Source: an uncultured Saprospiraceae bacterium (GTDB taxonomy: Bacteria; Bacteroidota; Bacteroidia; Chitinophagales; Saprospiraceae). From it: a stretch of DNA of 60,135 nt. Under the pieces are notes generated by a model. That model did no database searches. It was not told where the DNA came from and was given only the letters and a program-made list of their open reading frames with translations. The position numbers and the translations under genes are program-made. Location: positions 1 to 60,135 of the forward strand of contig CALKXE010000039.1 in NCBI GenBank assembly GCA_938003955.1, written 5' to 3'. How positions within the stretch are numbered: the first letter of the stretch is position 1; every line of letters starts with the position of its first letter. This document shows, piece after piece, positions 42,900 to 52,007 of this stretch.

Positions 42900-43553
42900 C
42901 TAAAACTTCATCTCAGGAATATCGCCTTCGACGATCAATCTCCCTTCTGTTGCATTTTTGATATCTTCTACAGATACCCCTGGTGCTCTTTCTAGGAGTT
43001 TAAATCCCTGAGGAGTTACATCAAGAACAGCCATGTTTGTTACTATTTTCTTTACACACTTTACGCCTGTTAATGGCAGCGTACATTGTCTAAGTAGTTT
43101 TGATTGCCCTTTTCTATTTGTATGTGACATGGCAACAATGATGTTATCAGCAGATGCAACTAAGTCCATAGCTCCACCCATACCTTTCACCATTTTTCCT
43201 GGAATCTTCCAGTTAGCTATATCTCCTTGGTCTGATACTTCCATAGCACCAAGCACAGTAAGTTGCACATGCTTGCCTCTTATCATGGCAAAACTCATTG
43301 CAGAATCAAAAATACTACCGCCCGGTAACATCGTTACAGTCTGTTTTCCTGCATTAATAAGGTCTGCATCTTCTTCTCCGTCGTATGGGAAAGGTCCCAT
43401 ACCAAGCAAACCGTTCTCTGATTGGAACTCAACAGATATGCCTTGAGGAATATAGTTAGCTACTAATGTAGGAATACCAATACCTAGATTAACATACCAA
43501 CCATTTTGTAATTCTTGAGCTATTCTCTGAGCAATTCCGTTTCTATCTAGCAT
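42900..43553 (-). CDS. scoB: 3-oxoacid CoA-transferase subunit B
   Basis: Beta half of succinyl-CoA:3-oxoacid CoA-transferase, which activates acetoacetate with succinyl-CoA. 217 residues from the ATG at 43553, the usual length; an upstream GTG start is less likely. The catalytic glutamate lies in FQSENGLLGMGPFP, followed by GGSIFDSAMSFAMIRG and GAMEVSDQGDIANWK, family signatures. It follows scoA (87 bases between). The pair is consistent with ketone body or leucine catabolism, linking with the methylmalonyl and branched-chain enzymes in the window. Confidence 0.96.
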   Translation of the reverse strand: MLDRNGIAQRIAQELQNGWYVNLGIGIPTLVANYIPQGISVEFQSENGLLGMGPFPYDGEEDADLINAGKQTVTMLPGGSIFDSAMSFAMIRGKHVQLTVLGAMEVSDQGDIANWKIPGKMVKGMGGAMDLVASADNIIVAMSHTNRKGQSKLLRQCTLPLTGVKCVKKIVTNMAVLDVTPQGFKLLERAPGVSVEDIKNATEGRLIVEGDIPEMKF

Positions 43554-43640
43554 GATTATTTCTTTTTGAATTGTTTGATTATGGATTCGTTTTTTGAAAC
43601 TCACAACGTTTATGAAATTGCGAACTCGAATACACTTTAC

Positions 43641-44339
43641 CTACACTTTTTCTCTTACAGTTCTTTGTTCGATTCTCTTTTCATAATTACTTCCTTGGAA
43701 AATTCTCTGAACAAATACTCCTGGAATATGAATCGAATTAGGATCTAACTCTTCAGGCTCTACAAGGTGCTCTACTTCTACTACCGTGATTTTACCAGCC
43801 ATAGCCATTACTGGATTGAAATTTCTTGCTGTTCCTTTGAAAATAAGATTACCAAATCTATCTCCTTTCCATGCTTTGATCAATGCGTAGTCAGCATGAA
43901 GTGCTGATTCTAAAATATGTGGCTTGCCGTCAAAGAACCGGACCTCTTTGCCCATTGCTACTTCTGTACCATAGCCGGCGGGTGTAAAAAATGCAGGTAT
44001 ACCAGCACCTCCTGCTCGACATCGTTCGGCTAATGAACCTTGAGGTATTAGGTCTACTTCCAATTCTCCACTTAACATTTGTCTTTCGAATTCGTCGTTT
44101 TCACCTACATAAGATGAGATCATTTTTTTGATCTGTTTTTCTTGCAATAATAACCCCAATCCAAAACCATCGACTCCGGCATTATTGGATATACAAGTTA
44201 GGTTTTTAGCTTTCAGTTCTACTAAAGCCGATATACAGTTTTCAGGAATTCCACAAAGGCCGAATCCACCTACCATGAGGGTCATTCCATCTTTTAGTCC
44301 TGCGATTCCTTCTTGTGCGTTTTTTACAACTTTATTCAT
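43641..44339 (-). CDS. scoA: 3-oxoacid CoA-transferase subunit A
   Basis: Alpha half of the CoA-transferase. 232 residues, standard length. The CoA-binding [13 protein letters not shown] motif is at about 24-36, followed by [15 protein letters not shown] and [14 protein letters not shown]. It starts at an ATG 37 bases after the lgt stop, so lgt, scoA and scoB are probably on one transcript, in that order. The functional enzyme is an A2B2 heterotetramer. Confidence 0.96.
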   Translation of the reverse strand: MNKVVKNAQEGIAGLKDGMTLMVGGFGLCGIPENCISALVELKAKNLTCISNNAGVDGFGLGLLLQEKQIKKMISSYVGENDEFERQMLSGELEVDLIPQGSLAERCRAGGAGIPAFFTPAGYGTEVAMGKEVRFFDGKPHILESALHADYALIKAWKGDRFGNLIFKGTARNFNPVMAMAGKITVVEVEHLVEPEELDPNSIHIPGVFVQRIFQGSNYEKRIEQRTVREKV

Positions 44340-44376
44340 TGATTAGTATTCTATGATTAGAAATGACTCTACTGAT

Positions 44377-45624
44377 TTAGTCTTCTTTAGTCTCTGGTGA
44401 TTTTACGTCATATCTTGTACCGTATTTCCATAGATATAGTCCACTTAATACTCCCGCGATGATAAAACCGACAGCAATAAACTGTGCTTGAGACCAGTTC
44501 AACCCAAAGTAATCGTAACGTTCATTGACTCTTATGGTTTCAATAAAGAATCTCTCGAAACCATTAAATATAAGATAGAGCGAGAAAACCATACCGCCAA
44601 TTTTTATTTTACGTCTCCAGAACCAAAGTACAGATAGTCCTACAAAGGTTATGATGATCTCATAAATAGATGTTGGGTATACGCCTTCAATTAGTTCATG
44701 GCAATACCTCACTCCACAGGCAGCTTGGCATCTTGCTTCTACGGCAATATTTCCTGCAATACCTCTATACACTTCTGGATCACAACCAGCTATAAGACCA
44801 CCCGCATTGTTTACATTATTTGGAAAAGTATATGACCAAAGCCAGTCTGGAAAAAACCACCACTCTGGTTGTGCTGCGGCTACGATACCCCAATCGCCAT
44901 CTCCAGATAATTGACACCCCATACGACCTACGGCATATCCGAGTAATAGCGTAGGGCCAGCAATATCAAGCATATGAACAATCTTGATACCAATTTTATT
45001 AACAAAATATAAAACGGCAATAGCTCCAAATATGAGACCTCCATAAATGGTTAATCCACTTCCAGAAATCAATTGTCCTACTGGATCTGCATAAAAAGCA
45101 TCCAGGTTTTCTAGAACAGAAAATACTTTTGCGCCAATCACACCAGAAATGGCTGAAGTTATGATGATATCACCTGTACGCTCGTGTGGATGAACGACTA
45201 TTGTTTGGGTACCTGCTTTTCTATCTTCTTTCTTTTGTACGAAATAACTGTACGCTGCCATCCCAAGAAATAGTAAAATACCGATAGCCCAATTTCCTTT
45301 TCCTGATAGTAATACTGAAGCGGGATCCTGTTGAAACTCCGCAAAATTTGCATAGATATATGGAATCTTAAGACCCAACAGTCCGAAGACAAGGCTATTG
45401 TAAATTATTTCTTTGTAGTCAAAGCCACCTTTTGTTTCGATGGTTTTTGTGGTGGCCATTAATAAGCCATCTTCTTCTTTTCGTTTTAGTTCGGCTTTTA
45501 CATACCATGCGCTTACAAGAAACACACAGGCGAGAAGAAGACCAAAGGTTTTAAATATAGAAGTCCAATTATCGACATCGGTGCCTATAAGGTCATGGAG
45601 TAAGTATGAGAGATCTGGATACAT
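44377..45624 (-). CDS. lgt: Prolipoprotein diacylglyceryl transferase, enlarged form
   Basis: Transfers diacylglycerol to the lipobox cysteine of prelipoproteins in the inner membrane. The core motif GLTIYGGLIFG (189-199) and GYAVGRMGCQLSGDGDWG (229-246, near the PGRIGNF-type signature) identify Lgt. At 415 residues it is about 130 longer than E. coli Lgt: the excess lies in an N-terminal extra helix and charged segment (1-70) and an inserted periplasmic stretch (about 245-300) with several Cys (CDPEVY, ARCQAACGVRYC). This enlarged form is common in Bacteroidota. Lipoproteins in this window (VanY-like, 29644) are its substrates. Confidence 0.92.
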   Translation of the reverse strand: MYPDLSYLLHDLIGTDVDNWTSIFKTFGLLLACVFLVSAWYVKAELKRKEEDGLLMATTKTIETKGGFDYKEIIYNSLVFGLLGLKIPYIYANFAEFQQDPASVLLSGKGNWAIGILLFLGMAAYSYFVQKKEDRKAGTQTIVVHPHERTGDIIITSAISGVIGAKVFSVLENLDAFYADPVGQLISGSGLTIYGGLIFGAIAVLYFVNKIGIKIVHMLDIAGPTLLLGYAVGRMGCQLSGDGDWGIVAAAQPEWWFFPDWLWSYTFPNNVNNAGGLIAGCDPEVYRGIAGNIAVEARCQAACGVRYCHELIEGVYPTSIYEIIITFVGLSVLWFWRRKIKIGGMVFSLYLIFNGFERFFIETIRVNERYDYFGLNWSQAQFIAVGFIIAGVLSGLYLWKYGTRYDVKSPETKED

Positions 45625-45923
45625 ATTGTTTTTAGAATTTCGAAGTGCTAAATTATCATTTTTTGATTTGTATTCACGGGTTTAACGAATTAGGTCTTAT
45701 CATTTTAGGAAGTATTACCATATTATAGATCAATAGGCAGTGAAAATCGATGTAATTGTATTAATGTACAGACAGCATTAACATTAATATCAACATGTTG
45801 CCTTGACTAAGAATTTTAATATTGAATAATTTAAGTTTTGATATCATTTGACGATGTTACAACGGCAATTAAATTTGGCAAATTGATATCCATCTCTTTT
45901 AAGCAATAATAACTTATACAATG

Positions 45924-45931
45924 TATATTTG
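45924..45931 (+). promoter_or_regulatory. Candidate -7 element of the M16 gene
   Basis: TATATTTG fits TAnnTTTG, 29 bases before the ATG at 45960. The 335-base gap from the divergent lgt start shows nothing else; a -33 TTG at the exact spacing is not visible. Confidence 0.45.
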
Positions 45932-45959
45932 CACTTTACAGCAGTAAAGAGATATAAGT

Positions 45960-47237
45960 ATGAGTGTAGACCGTAAACATGGTCCAAAAATAAAGAAGAT
46001 CACAGAGTTGAGAATTCCGCCTATTTCCAAAGAAACTCTATCAAATGGTATTGAGCTGATTGAAGTTAATATGGGGACTCAGAATCTCGTGCAACTAGAA
46101 GTATTGTTTCGTGGAGGAAGGATAAATGAAGAGCAGAAAGGAGTTTCGAGAGCGGTCGCTAGATTACTCAAGGAGGGTACTCAATCATATACAGGCTCGC
46201 AATTAGCAGAGGAGGTAGATTTTTATGGAGCGAATATTAGCTCAGGTGCTAGTCTTGATTATTCTTATGTGAAAATATTTACACTCAATAAGTACTTTCA
46301 TAAGATGCTGCCAATCTTGGAGGAGGTTGTATATAAGCCAAGTTTTGCGGATGAAGAATTGCAGAAATATGCAAAGAATTCGATACAAAAGCTGAAAATA
46401 GAATTGGCTAAGAGCGAACTTGTAGCTTACAAAGCCATTACTGAGAAATTATATGGTGCGGATCATGTATATGGATACAATAGCACTGATGAAATCTTTA
46501 ATAATCTTACAAGAGAAAAGCTGTTAGAATACTATAAGGTAGCTTATGGAACTGATAATTGTACAGTCATCATGAGTGGTAAAATTTCAGATGAAATAAG
46601 ACGTTCAGTAAAAGCACTATTCGAAAAGCAGCCGAAAAAGGAAGTTAAACTTGATTTTAATCCACCTTCAGTATTACCAGTAAGTCGTTCAGAAAGAATC
46701 AAGGCAGAAGATAATCACCAATCAGCCGTAAAAATTGGATGTCGATTATTCAAAAGAGATCATGAGGATTTCCAAGATATGTTTGTTTTGAACACCGTTT
46801 TAGGTGGATATTTCGGAAGTAGACTCATGTCATCATTAAGAGAAGAAAAAGGATACACTTATAATATCTATTCAAGCATTGATATGATGATCTATGATGG
46901 ATATTTTAATGTAAGCACAGAAGTAGGAAATGAGTACTTAGAAGCTACTTTGGAGGGAATCTATAATGAAATGGAACGCCTTAAAAATGAAAAAATAGGA
47001 AAAGAGGAGCTGGACATGGTCAAGAATTATTTGAGTGGAAACTTTCTTAATATGGTAGATGGTCCATTTAAAGTTGCTGGTATTGCGAAAGTAGGGGCTT
47101 TGAATAATTTGGATACTAGTTTTTATCAAAAGCTTATGTCTCGAATCCATGCTGTAACTGCGGATGACCTACAAGCATTGGCACAGAAATACTTTCTGCG
47201 AGAAAATATGATTGAAATAATAGTAGGAAACCCTTAG
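45960..47237 (+). CDS. M16 (pitrilysin-type) peptidase family protein lacking the zinc motif
   Basis: A 425-residue protein of the M16 family in sequence and length (LSNGIELIEVNMGTQNLVQLEVLFRGG near the start; VLPVSRSERIKAEDNHQSAVKIGCRLF mid; LGGYFGSRLMSSLREEKGYTYNIYS is the substrate-strand motif in the second half). The catalytic HxxEH, expected around residues 62-66 after RGG...GVS, is absent: the sequence is GVSRAVARLLKEGTQ. So it is probably the non-catalytic partner of a second M16 peptidase or a binding protein. It has no signal peptide. In Bacteroidota such proteins often come in pairs; no active partner is adjacent here. Confidence 0.85.
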   Translation: MSVDRKHGPKIKKITELRIPPISKETLSNGIELIEVNMGTQNLVQLEVLFRGGRINEEQKGVSRAVARLLKEGTQSYTGSQLAEEVDFYGANISSGASLDYSYVKIFTLNKYFHKMLPILEEVVYKPSFADEELQKYAKNSIQKLKIELAKSELVAYKAITEKLYGADHVYGYNSTDEIFNNLTREKLLEYYKVAYGTDNCTVIMSGKISDEIRRSVKALFEKQPKKEVKLDFNPPSVLPVSRSERIKAEDNHQSAVKIGCRLFKRDHEDFQDMFVLNTVLGGYFGSRLMSSLREEKGYTYNIYSSIDMMIYDGYFNVSTEVGNEYLEATLEGIYNEMERLKNEKIGKEELDMVKNYLSGNFLNMVDGPFKVAGIAKVGALNNLDTSFYQKLMSRIHAVTADDLQALAQKYFLRENMIEIIVGNP

Positions 47238-47428
47238 AGTGGACTGATAAATGTTTGATTTCTTTGCCCTAGGAAAAATAATAAATCCATAAACAGATTT
47301 TTTGGTGTCATTTTTGTTTTAACAAGAATAGAGACCCTGCTATAATTAGGATTTGTTTGAGTTTACTTACGTTAAATAAGTAAGCAGATATGAAACTTAA
47401 TACTGCTAGACAGGATTGATACTATAAT

Positions 47429-47459
47429 AAAGAGCTTAGGTGTAAAACGTCTCTTTTTT
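47429..47459 (+). terminator. Terminator-like hairpin in the M16-mreB gap
   Basis: AAAGAG (47429-47434) pairs with CTCTTT (47451-47456), loop 16 bases, followed by more T (CTCTTTTTT). It may end the M16 transcript or act in the mreB leader. An additional CTTAC/GTAAG stem near 47369-47389 lies just before. Confidence 0.45.
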
Positions 47460-47471
47460 GAAATGCATAAG

Positions 47472-47487
47472 CAAGGAGAAATCCTTG
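47472..47487 (+). promoter_or_regulatory. Perfect GNRA-tetraloop hairpin 19 bases before mreB
   Basis: CAAGGA-GAAA-TCCTTG: a 6-bp stem closed by a GAAA tetraloop, immediately upstream of the mreB ATG (47507). It could stabilise or regulate the leader; the AGGA part is sequestered in the stem, so it cannot serve as a Shine-Dalgarno site while folded. Confidence 0.5.
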
Positions 47488-47506
47488 AGAAAAATATATA
47501 GAGCAG

Positions 47507-48538
47507 ATGAATTTATTTGGATTTTTCAAGCAAGAATTAGCGGTAGACTTAGGTACAGCCAACACACTAATCATACAAGGTGAAGAAGTAGTAGTGGATG
47601 AACCGTCAATCGTAGCTATCAATAGGAGGACTAATGAGGTAATCGCCGTAGGGAGTAGAGCGATGCAAATGCATGAAAAAACTCACGAGAACATAAAAAC
47701 GATTAGACCATTGAAAGATGGTGTGATTGCAGATTTTCAGGCTGCGGAAAGCTTGATACAAGGTTTAATTGCCATGATAGGGGAAAAGAGAAAATTTTTC
47801 TCACACCTAAAAATGGTAATCTGTATTCCTTCTGGGATAACAGAAGTAGAAAAAAGAGCCGTATTTGATTCAGCAGATCACGTAGATAGTAAAGAAACAT
47901 ACTTAATACACGAACCGATGGCTGCGGCATTAGGAATAGGTCTTGATGTGGAAGAGCCGATCGGTAATATGATAATCGATATAGGAGGAGGTACAACAGA
48001 GATTGCGGTTATCGCACTTTCTGGTATTGTAACTGATCAATCGATCCGTACTGCAGGGGATGAGTTCACGATGGATATTATAGATTATATGAAGCGAAAG
48101 CACAATCTATTAATTGGTGAACGTACGGCAGAACAAATCAAAATTCATGTAGGTAGTGCAACAGTTGATTTGCCTAACCCTCCTGAAAAATTTGCTGTGA
48201 ACGGAAGGGATATGCTTACGGGTATACCTAAGCAGGTGTTCACAAATCATACAGAAGTTGCGGAAGCATTGGACAAATCGATTACTAAGATTGAAGAAGC
48301 TGTATTGAAAGCACTAGAGGATACACCTCCAGAATTAGCCGCTGATATATACCAAACGGGTATTTACCTTACTGGTGGAGGCGCACTATTAAGAGGATTA
48401 GCACCTAGAATTTCTGGTAAGACAAAACTTACCGTACACATAGCTGATGATCCACTAAGGGCAGTAGTAAGAGGGACTGGACTAGCATTAAAAAATAGCC
48501 ACAGGTACTCCTTCTTGATTGATAGAAGAAGTATCTAA
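47507..48538 (+). CDS. mreB: Rod-shape-determining protein MreB
   Basis: Actin-like ATPase that forms membrane filaments guiding lateral wall synthesis. 343 residues, standard length. The N-terminus (MNLFGFFKQELAVDLGTANTLI) contains the amphipathic membrane helix and phosphate-1 motif; the phosphate-2 motif is GNMIIDIGGGTTEIAVIAL and the adenosine motif YLTGGGALLRGLA is near the C-terminus. It begins the cell-elongation operon mreB-mreC-mreD-mrdA, with 173 bases before mreC. This predicts a rod-shaped or filamentous cell. Confidence 0.98.
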   Translation: MNLFGFFKQELAVDLGTANTLIIQGEEVVVDEPSIVAINRRTNEVIAVGSRAMQMHEKTHENIKTIRPLKDGVIADFQAAESLIQGLIAMIGEKRKFFSHLKMVICIPSGITEVEKRAVFDSADHVDSKETYLIHEPMAAALGIGLDVEEPIGNMIIDIGGGTTEIAVIALSGIVTDQSIRTAGDEFTMDIIDYMKRKHNLLIGERTAEQIKIHVGSATVDLPNPPEKFAVNGRDMLTGIPKQVFTNHTEVAEALDKSITKIEEAVLKALEDTPPELAADIYQTGIYLTGGGALLRGLAPRISGKTKLTVHIADDPLRAVVRGTGLALKNSHRYSFLIDRRSI

Positions 48539-48711
48539 TTAGTTAGAAAGGCTAATCTACATTCCTAAATAGATATCGGATCTATCAATTCGTTTTTCGA
48601 ATTTGACAGAAAACACCTAGATAATCAGGCTATGATTAATAATCAATCGATTATCTTTACGGTGATATAGAATATTTATTTTCTTTTGTTTGATCAAACT
48701 CCAAATTAATA

Positions 48712-49521
48712 ATGCAAAACATACTGCTTCTTTTTGCAAGATTTGGGACCCACATTACATTTTTGTTTTTTACGGTGGTTAGTTTTCTGCTTATTGTCAA
48801 TTACAATAAGACACAGAATGCAATATTCATCAATTCATCCAATTACTACGCTAATAAGCTTGATGCTCGTACGAGCCGATGGCAAAATTATCTATCTCTC
48901 CAGGAAGTAAATGATAGTCTATCTCGTCATAATGCTGAGTTGATGGAATATTTTATCAATTTCAGATCTGCAGAGGGTGTGATTTCTGATTCTACGCGAC
49001 AATATGACCTTATACCAGCAAGGGTTGTGCGGAGTACATATAATCTAAGAAATAATCATCTCACGCTTGATATAGGAAAGAAGAGCGGCGTGGAGAAAGA
49101 TATGGGTGTGTTGTCAGAAGCGGGTATTCTCGGTATTGTCAAAAACGTGAGTGATGATTTTTCACATGTTGTATCGATATTGAATAGTCAGACTAGGATA
49201 AGCTGTACAGTAAAACCATATGCATATCCTGGTAATTTGATTTGGGAAAATCTAGATTCTAAACATATGACGCTTGAGTCAATCCCTAAGCATGTTGCAA
49301 TATCGGTAGGAGATACAGTTGTCACAAATGGATATTCTACGATCTTTCCTGTAAATATAGAAGTTGGAACAGTCGCAGAAGTAAAGACAGATCTAGGATC
49401 GAGTAACTTTAATATAAAAGTTGCACTGTTTAACAATGTACCGAACTCGAAAAGGGGTTTTGTTATTAAGAATAACTTAGCTGCACAACAGAAAACCCTA
49501 GAAAACATTGACAATGAATAG
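48712..49521 (+). CDS. mreC: Rod-shape-determining protein MreC
   Basis: Bitopic periplasmic scaffold of the elongasome. 269 residues: one membrane helix (about 10-30, FLFFTVVSFLLIVNY), a coiled coil (45-85) and the beta-barrel domain (about 100-255: VVRSTYNLRNNHLTLDIGKKSGVEKDMGVLSEAGILGIV, the conserved GV-DMGV part). The last codons overlap the start of mreD by 8 bases. It binds PBP2 and activates it. Confidence 0.95.
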   Translation: MQNILLLFARFGTHITFLFFTVVSFLLIVNYNKTQNAIFINSSNYYANKLDARTSRWQNYLSLQEVNDSLSRHNAELMEYFINFRSAEGVISDSTRQYDLIPARVVRSTYNLRNNHLTLDIGKKSGVEKDMGVLSEAGILGIVKNVSDDFSHVVSILNSQTRISCTVKPYAYPGNLIWENLDSKHMTLESIPKHVAISVGDTVVTNGYSTIFPVNIEVGTVAEVKTDLGSSNFNIKVALFNNVPNSKRGFVIKNNLAAQQKTLENIDNE

Positions 49522-50038
49522 CAGTGTAATCATAGTAAATACAATAAGGTTTTTTGTTCTGGTTATAGGACAAGTTTTGGTATTCAAAAGAATAGCCTTC
49601 AACTGGGGAGACTTTGCATTTATACATTTTATTATTTATCCGTTATTCTTGATTCTACTCCCAATCAAGACATCAAGACCATTGGTTATCTTTTTAGGTT
49701 TTTTGATTGGACTAAGTGTAGACCTGTTTTATGATAGCCCAGGTATTCATGCGAGTGCAGGAGTATTTACAGGATATGCTCGAGGAATTTTATTAGATTT
49801 TATAGAACCTTATGAAGGATATAATACCAATGACAGTCCGACTGTAGAGACGATGGGCATAGGTTGGTTTATGACATTCTCTAGTATACTTTTTGGGTTA
49901 CATTTCCTATGGTACTTTAGTGTAGAGGCGTTTTCTTTTGTTTTCTTTTTTGAGATCTTACTCAATACAATATTTAGTTTCATCGCATCATTTATTATAG
50001 TGATGCTACTATTGTTAATCTTTAGACCAAAAAGGTAA
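49514..50038 (+). CDS. mreD: Rod-shape-determining protein MreD
   Basis: A 174-residue inner-membrane protein with about six helices (FFVLVIGQVLVFKRIAF, FIHFIIYPLFLILLP, VIFLGFLIGLSVDLFYDSPGIHA and three more). The GLSVDLF-DS motif followed by HASAG is typical of Bacteroidota MreD. The ATG at 49514 overlaps the mreC stop (ATGAATAG), so it is translated by coupling; a TTG six bases earlier is possible. Its stop is 5 bases before the TTG start of mrdA. Confidence 0.92.
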   Translation: MNSSVIIVNTIRFFVLVIGQVLVFKRIAFNWGDFAFIHFIIYPLFLILLPIKTSRPLVIFLGFLIGLSVDLFYDSPGIHASAGVFTGYARGILLDFIEPYEGYNTNDSPTVETMGIGWFMTFSSILFGLHFLWYFSVEAFSFVFFFEILLNTIFSFIASFIIVMLLLLIFRPKR

Positions 50039-50043
50039 AGACA

Positions 50044-51918
50044 TTGGAAGAAAAATCGAAAGTCATTTTGTTGTTTGTTGCTATCTGCTCGTTCGTGCTC
50101 GTAGCTAAAACTGCACAGTTACAAATTTTCGATAGTAAATATCAAGAACAGGCTAGACGAACTACCTTAGATAAGTCAATAAAGTTTCCCTCCAGAGGAT
50201 TGATTTTTGACCGAAATAACAAACTACTTGTCAGTAACTCTACTATCTATGATATAGAAGTTATTTACAACAATGTTCCAAAAGATATAGATACCTCAGA
50301 AATATGCCAACTGCTCGGTATAGACAAGGCAAAGTTCAAAAAGAACATTAACAAAAACTGGAAAAGCGTTCAGTATCATAAAGCGATTCCATTTACATTT
50401 CTGTCAAAAGTACAACCAGAGCAATTTTCTGTTTTTCAAGAACACTTACACAAGTATCCTGGGTTTTATCCAATAGAGCGTAATATTAGGAACTATCCAC
50501 ATGACAATATAGCTCATGCGCTGGGCTTCCTGGGTGAGGTAAATAGAAAAGATGTCGCAGATAACCCTATAGATTACAGCAATGGTGATTATATAGGAAA
50601 GTCAGGATTAGAAAGAACTTACGAGTACGCGCTTAAGGGAAAAAAAGGTGTAGGGTATGTATTGAAAGATAATCTAGGTAGAAATGTAGAGTCATTTGAC
50701 AATGGGAGTCTTGATTCTTCTGCGGTCTCTGGATCGGATATTATAACCACACTTGATCTAAACCTACAAGCATACGGAGAAGAACTTATGAAAAATAAGA
50801 TGGGATCTATAGTAGCTATAGAACCTAGCACAGGAGAAATACTTGCAATGTTGAGTTCTCCTACTTACGATCCAAACTTATTGAACTTAGATAGGAATAG
50901 AGGTGTATCGTATGATTCGCTGAGTATGGATACCTTATATAGACCATTATTTGATAGATCTGTTATGGCAAAGTATCCGCCGGGCTCGATTTTTAAGACT
51001 GTTTTTTCTTTGATTGCCATGGAAAAAGGGATTCTTCAGCCCAATAGAACAATCTATTGTGACGGAGTATATGAACTTGACAGTAAAGGGTTGTATAAGC
51101 AAAAGTGTCATCATCACCCGACACCATATAATGTATCCATCGCATTACAGCATTCATGTAATAGTTATTACTATCAAACGTTAAGGGAGTTTATTGATAG
51201 TTATGGGTATAGTACTCCAGGGAAAGGTCTTGATACATTAGTTTCTTATTTACAGGATTTTGGTCTAGGTAACAAGCTGGGTGTTGATTACCACACAGAG
51301 AGTAGAGGATTTCTTCCTACATCTGATGTATACGATAGAATGTATAGCGATGTCTATAATGGCTGGAGGTCTACATATATATTATCTGTGGGAATAGGTC
51401 AGGGCGAACTTGAACTGACGACGGTACAGATGGCTAACTTAGCGGCCACGATAGCAAATAGAGGTTACTTTTATACACCTCACTTAGTAAAGACGTTCGT
51501 CAAGGATGAATTTATACTGAAACCAGAGTTTACAACTCCAAAGAGAATGCGAATTAGTCCAGAGTACTATGAACCAGTAATAGAGGGTATGGCAAGAGTG
51601 ACAACCCTAGGAACAGGAAAGTTAGCATATATACCAGATATAGAGATCTGTGGAAAGACGGGTACATCAGAAAATATTGGTCCGGATCACTCTGTTTTCT
51701 TTGCATTTGCGCCAAGAGATAATCCTAAGATTGCTATAGCCGTATACGTAGAAAATGCAGGATTTGGTGGTGATATCGCAGCACCGATAGCTAGTCTTAT
51801 GATAGAGAAGTATATAAACGGAACAGTCAATGAACGAAGAAATTACCTAGAAGATAGAATGAAAAATACTAAATTGATTAATCCTGTTGTGGCTTTACCC
51901 AGCCAGGACTTGAAATAG
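50044..51918 (+). CDS. mrdA: Penicillin-binding protein 2 (peptidoglycan transpeptidase of the elongasome)
   Basis: A 624-residue monofunctional class B PBP. One membrane helix (7-24), the dimerisation domain (about 45-230, RGLIFDRNNKLLVSN motif), then the transpeptidase: SxxK at Ser315 (PPGSIFKT), SCN (QHSCNSYYYQT) and KTG (CGKTGTSEN). No elongated tail is needed beyond residue 605. The start is TTG, the only candidate within five codons of mreD. The gene that normally follows, rodA, is not here; the next gene is folA, 89 bases on. Confidence 0.97.
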   Translation: MEEKSKVILLFVAICSFVLVAKTAQLQIFDSKYQEQARRTTLDKSIKFPSRGLIFDRNNKLLVSNSTIYDIEVIYNNVPKDIDTSEICQLLGIDKAKFKKNINKNWKSVQYHKAIPFTFLSKVQPEQFSVFQEHLHKYPGFYPIERNIRNYPHDNIAHALGFLGEVNRKDVADNPIDYSNGDYIGKSGLERTYEYALKGKKGVGYVLKDNLGRNVESFDNGSLDSSAVSGSDIITTLDLNLQAYGEELMKNKMGSIVAIEPSTGEILAMLSSPTYDPNLLNLDRNRGVSYDSLSMDTLYRPLFDRSVMAKYPPGSIFKTVFSLIAMEKGILQPNRTIYCDGVYELDSKGLYKQKCHHHPTPYNVSIALQHSCNSYYYQTLREFIDSYGYSTPGKGLDTLVSYLQDFGLGNKLGVDYHTESRGFLPTSDVYDRMYSDVYNGWRSTYILSVGIGQGELELTTVQMANLAATIANRGYFYTPHLVKTFVKDEFILKPEFTTPKRMRISPEYYEPVIEGMARVTTLGTGKLAYIPDIEICGKTGTSENIGPDHSVFFAFAPRDNPKIAIAVYVENAGFGGDIAAPIASLMIEKYINGTVNERRNYLEDRMKNTKLINPVVALPSQDLK

Positions 51919-52007
51919 GTATTAGATATAAAAAAGTAAATTTCTTATTCAAGCTATTTTATTAGTCCATCAATACTCACTACATTGCAGCTATTAAAAA
52001 TGAAGAA

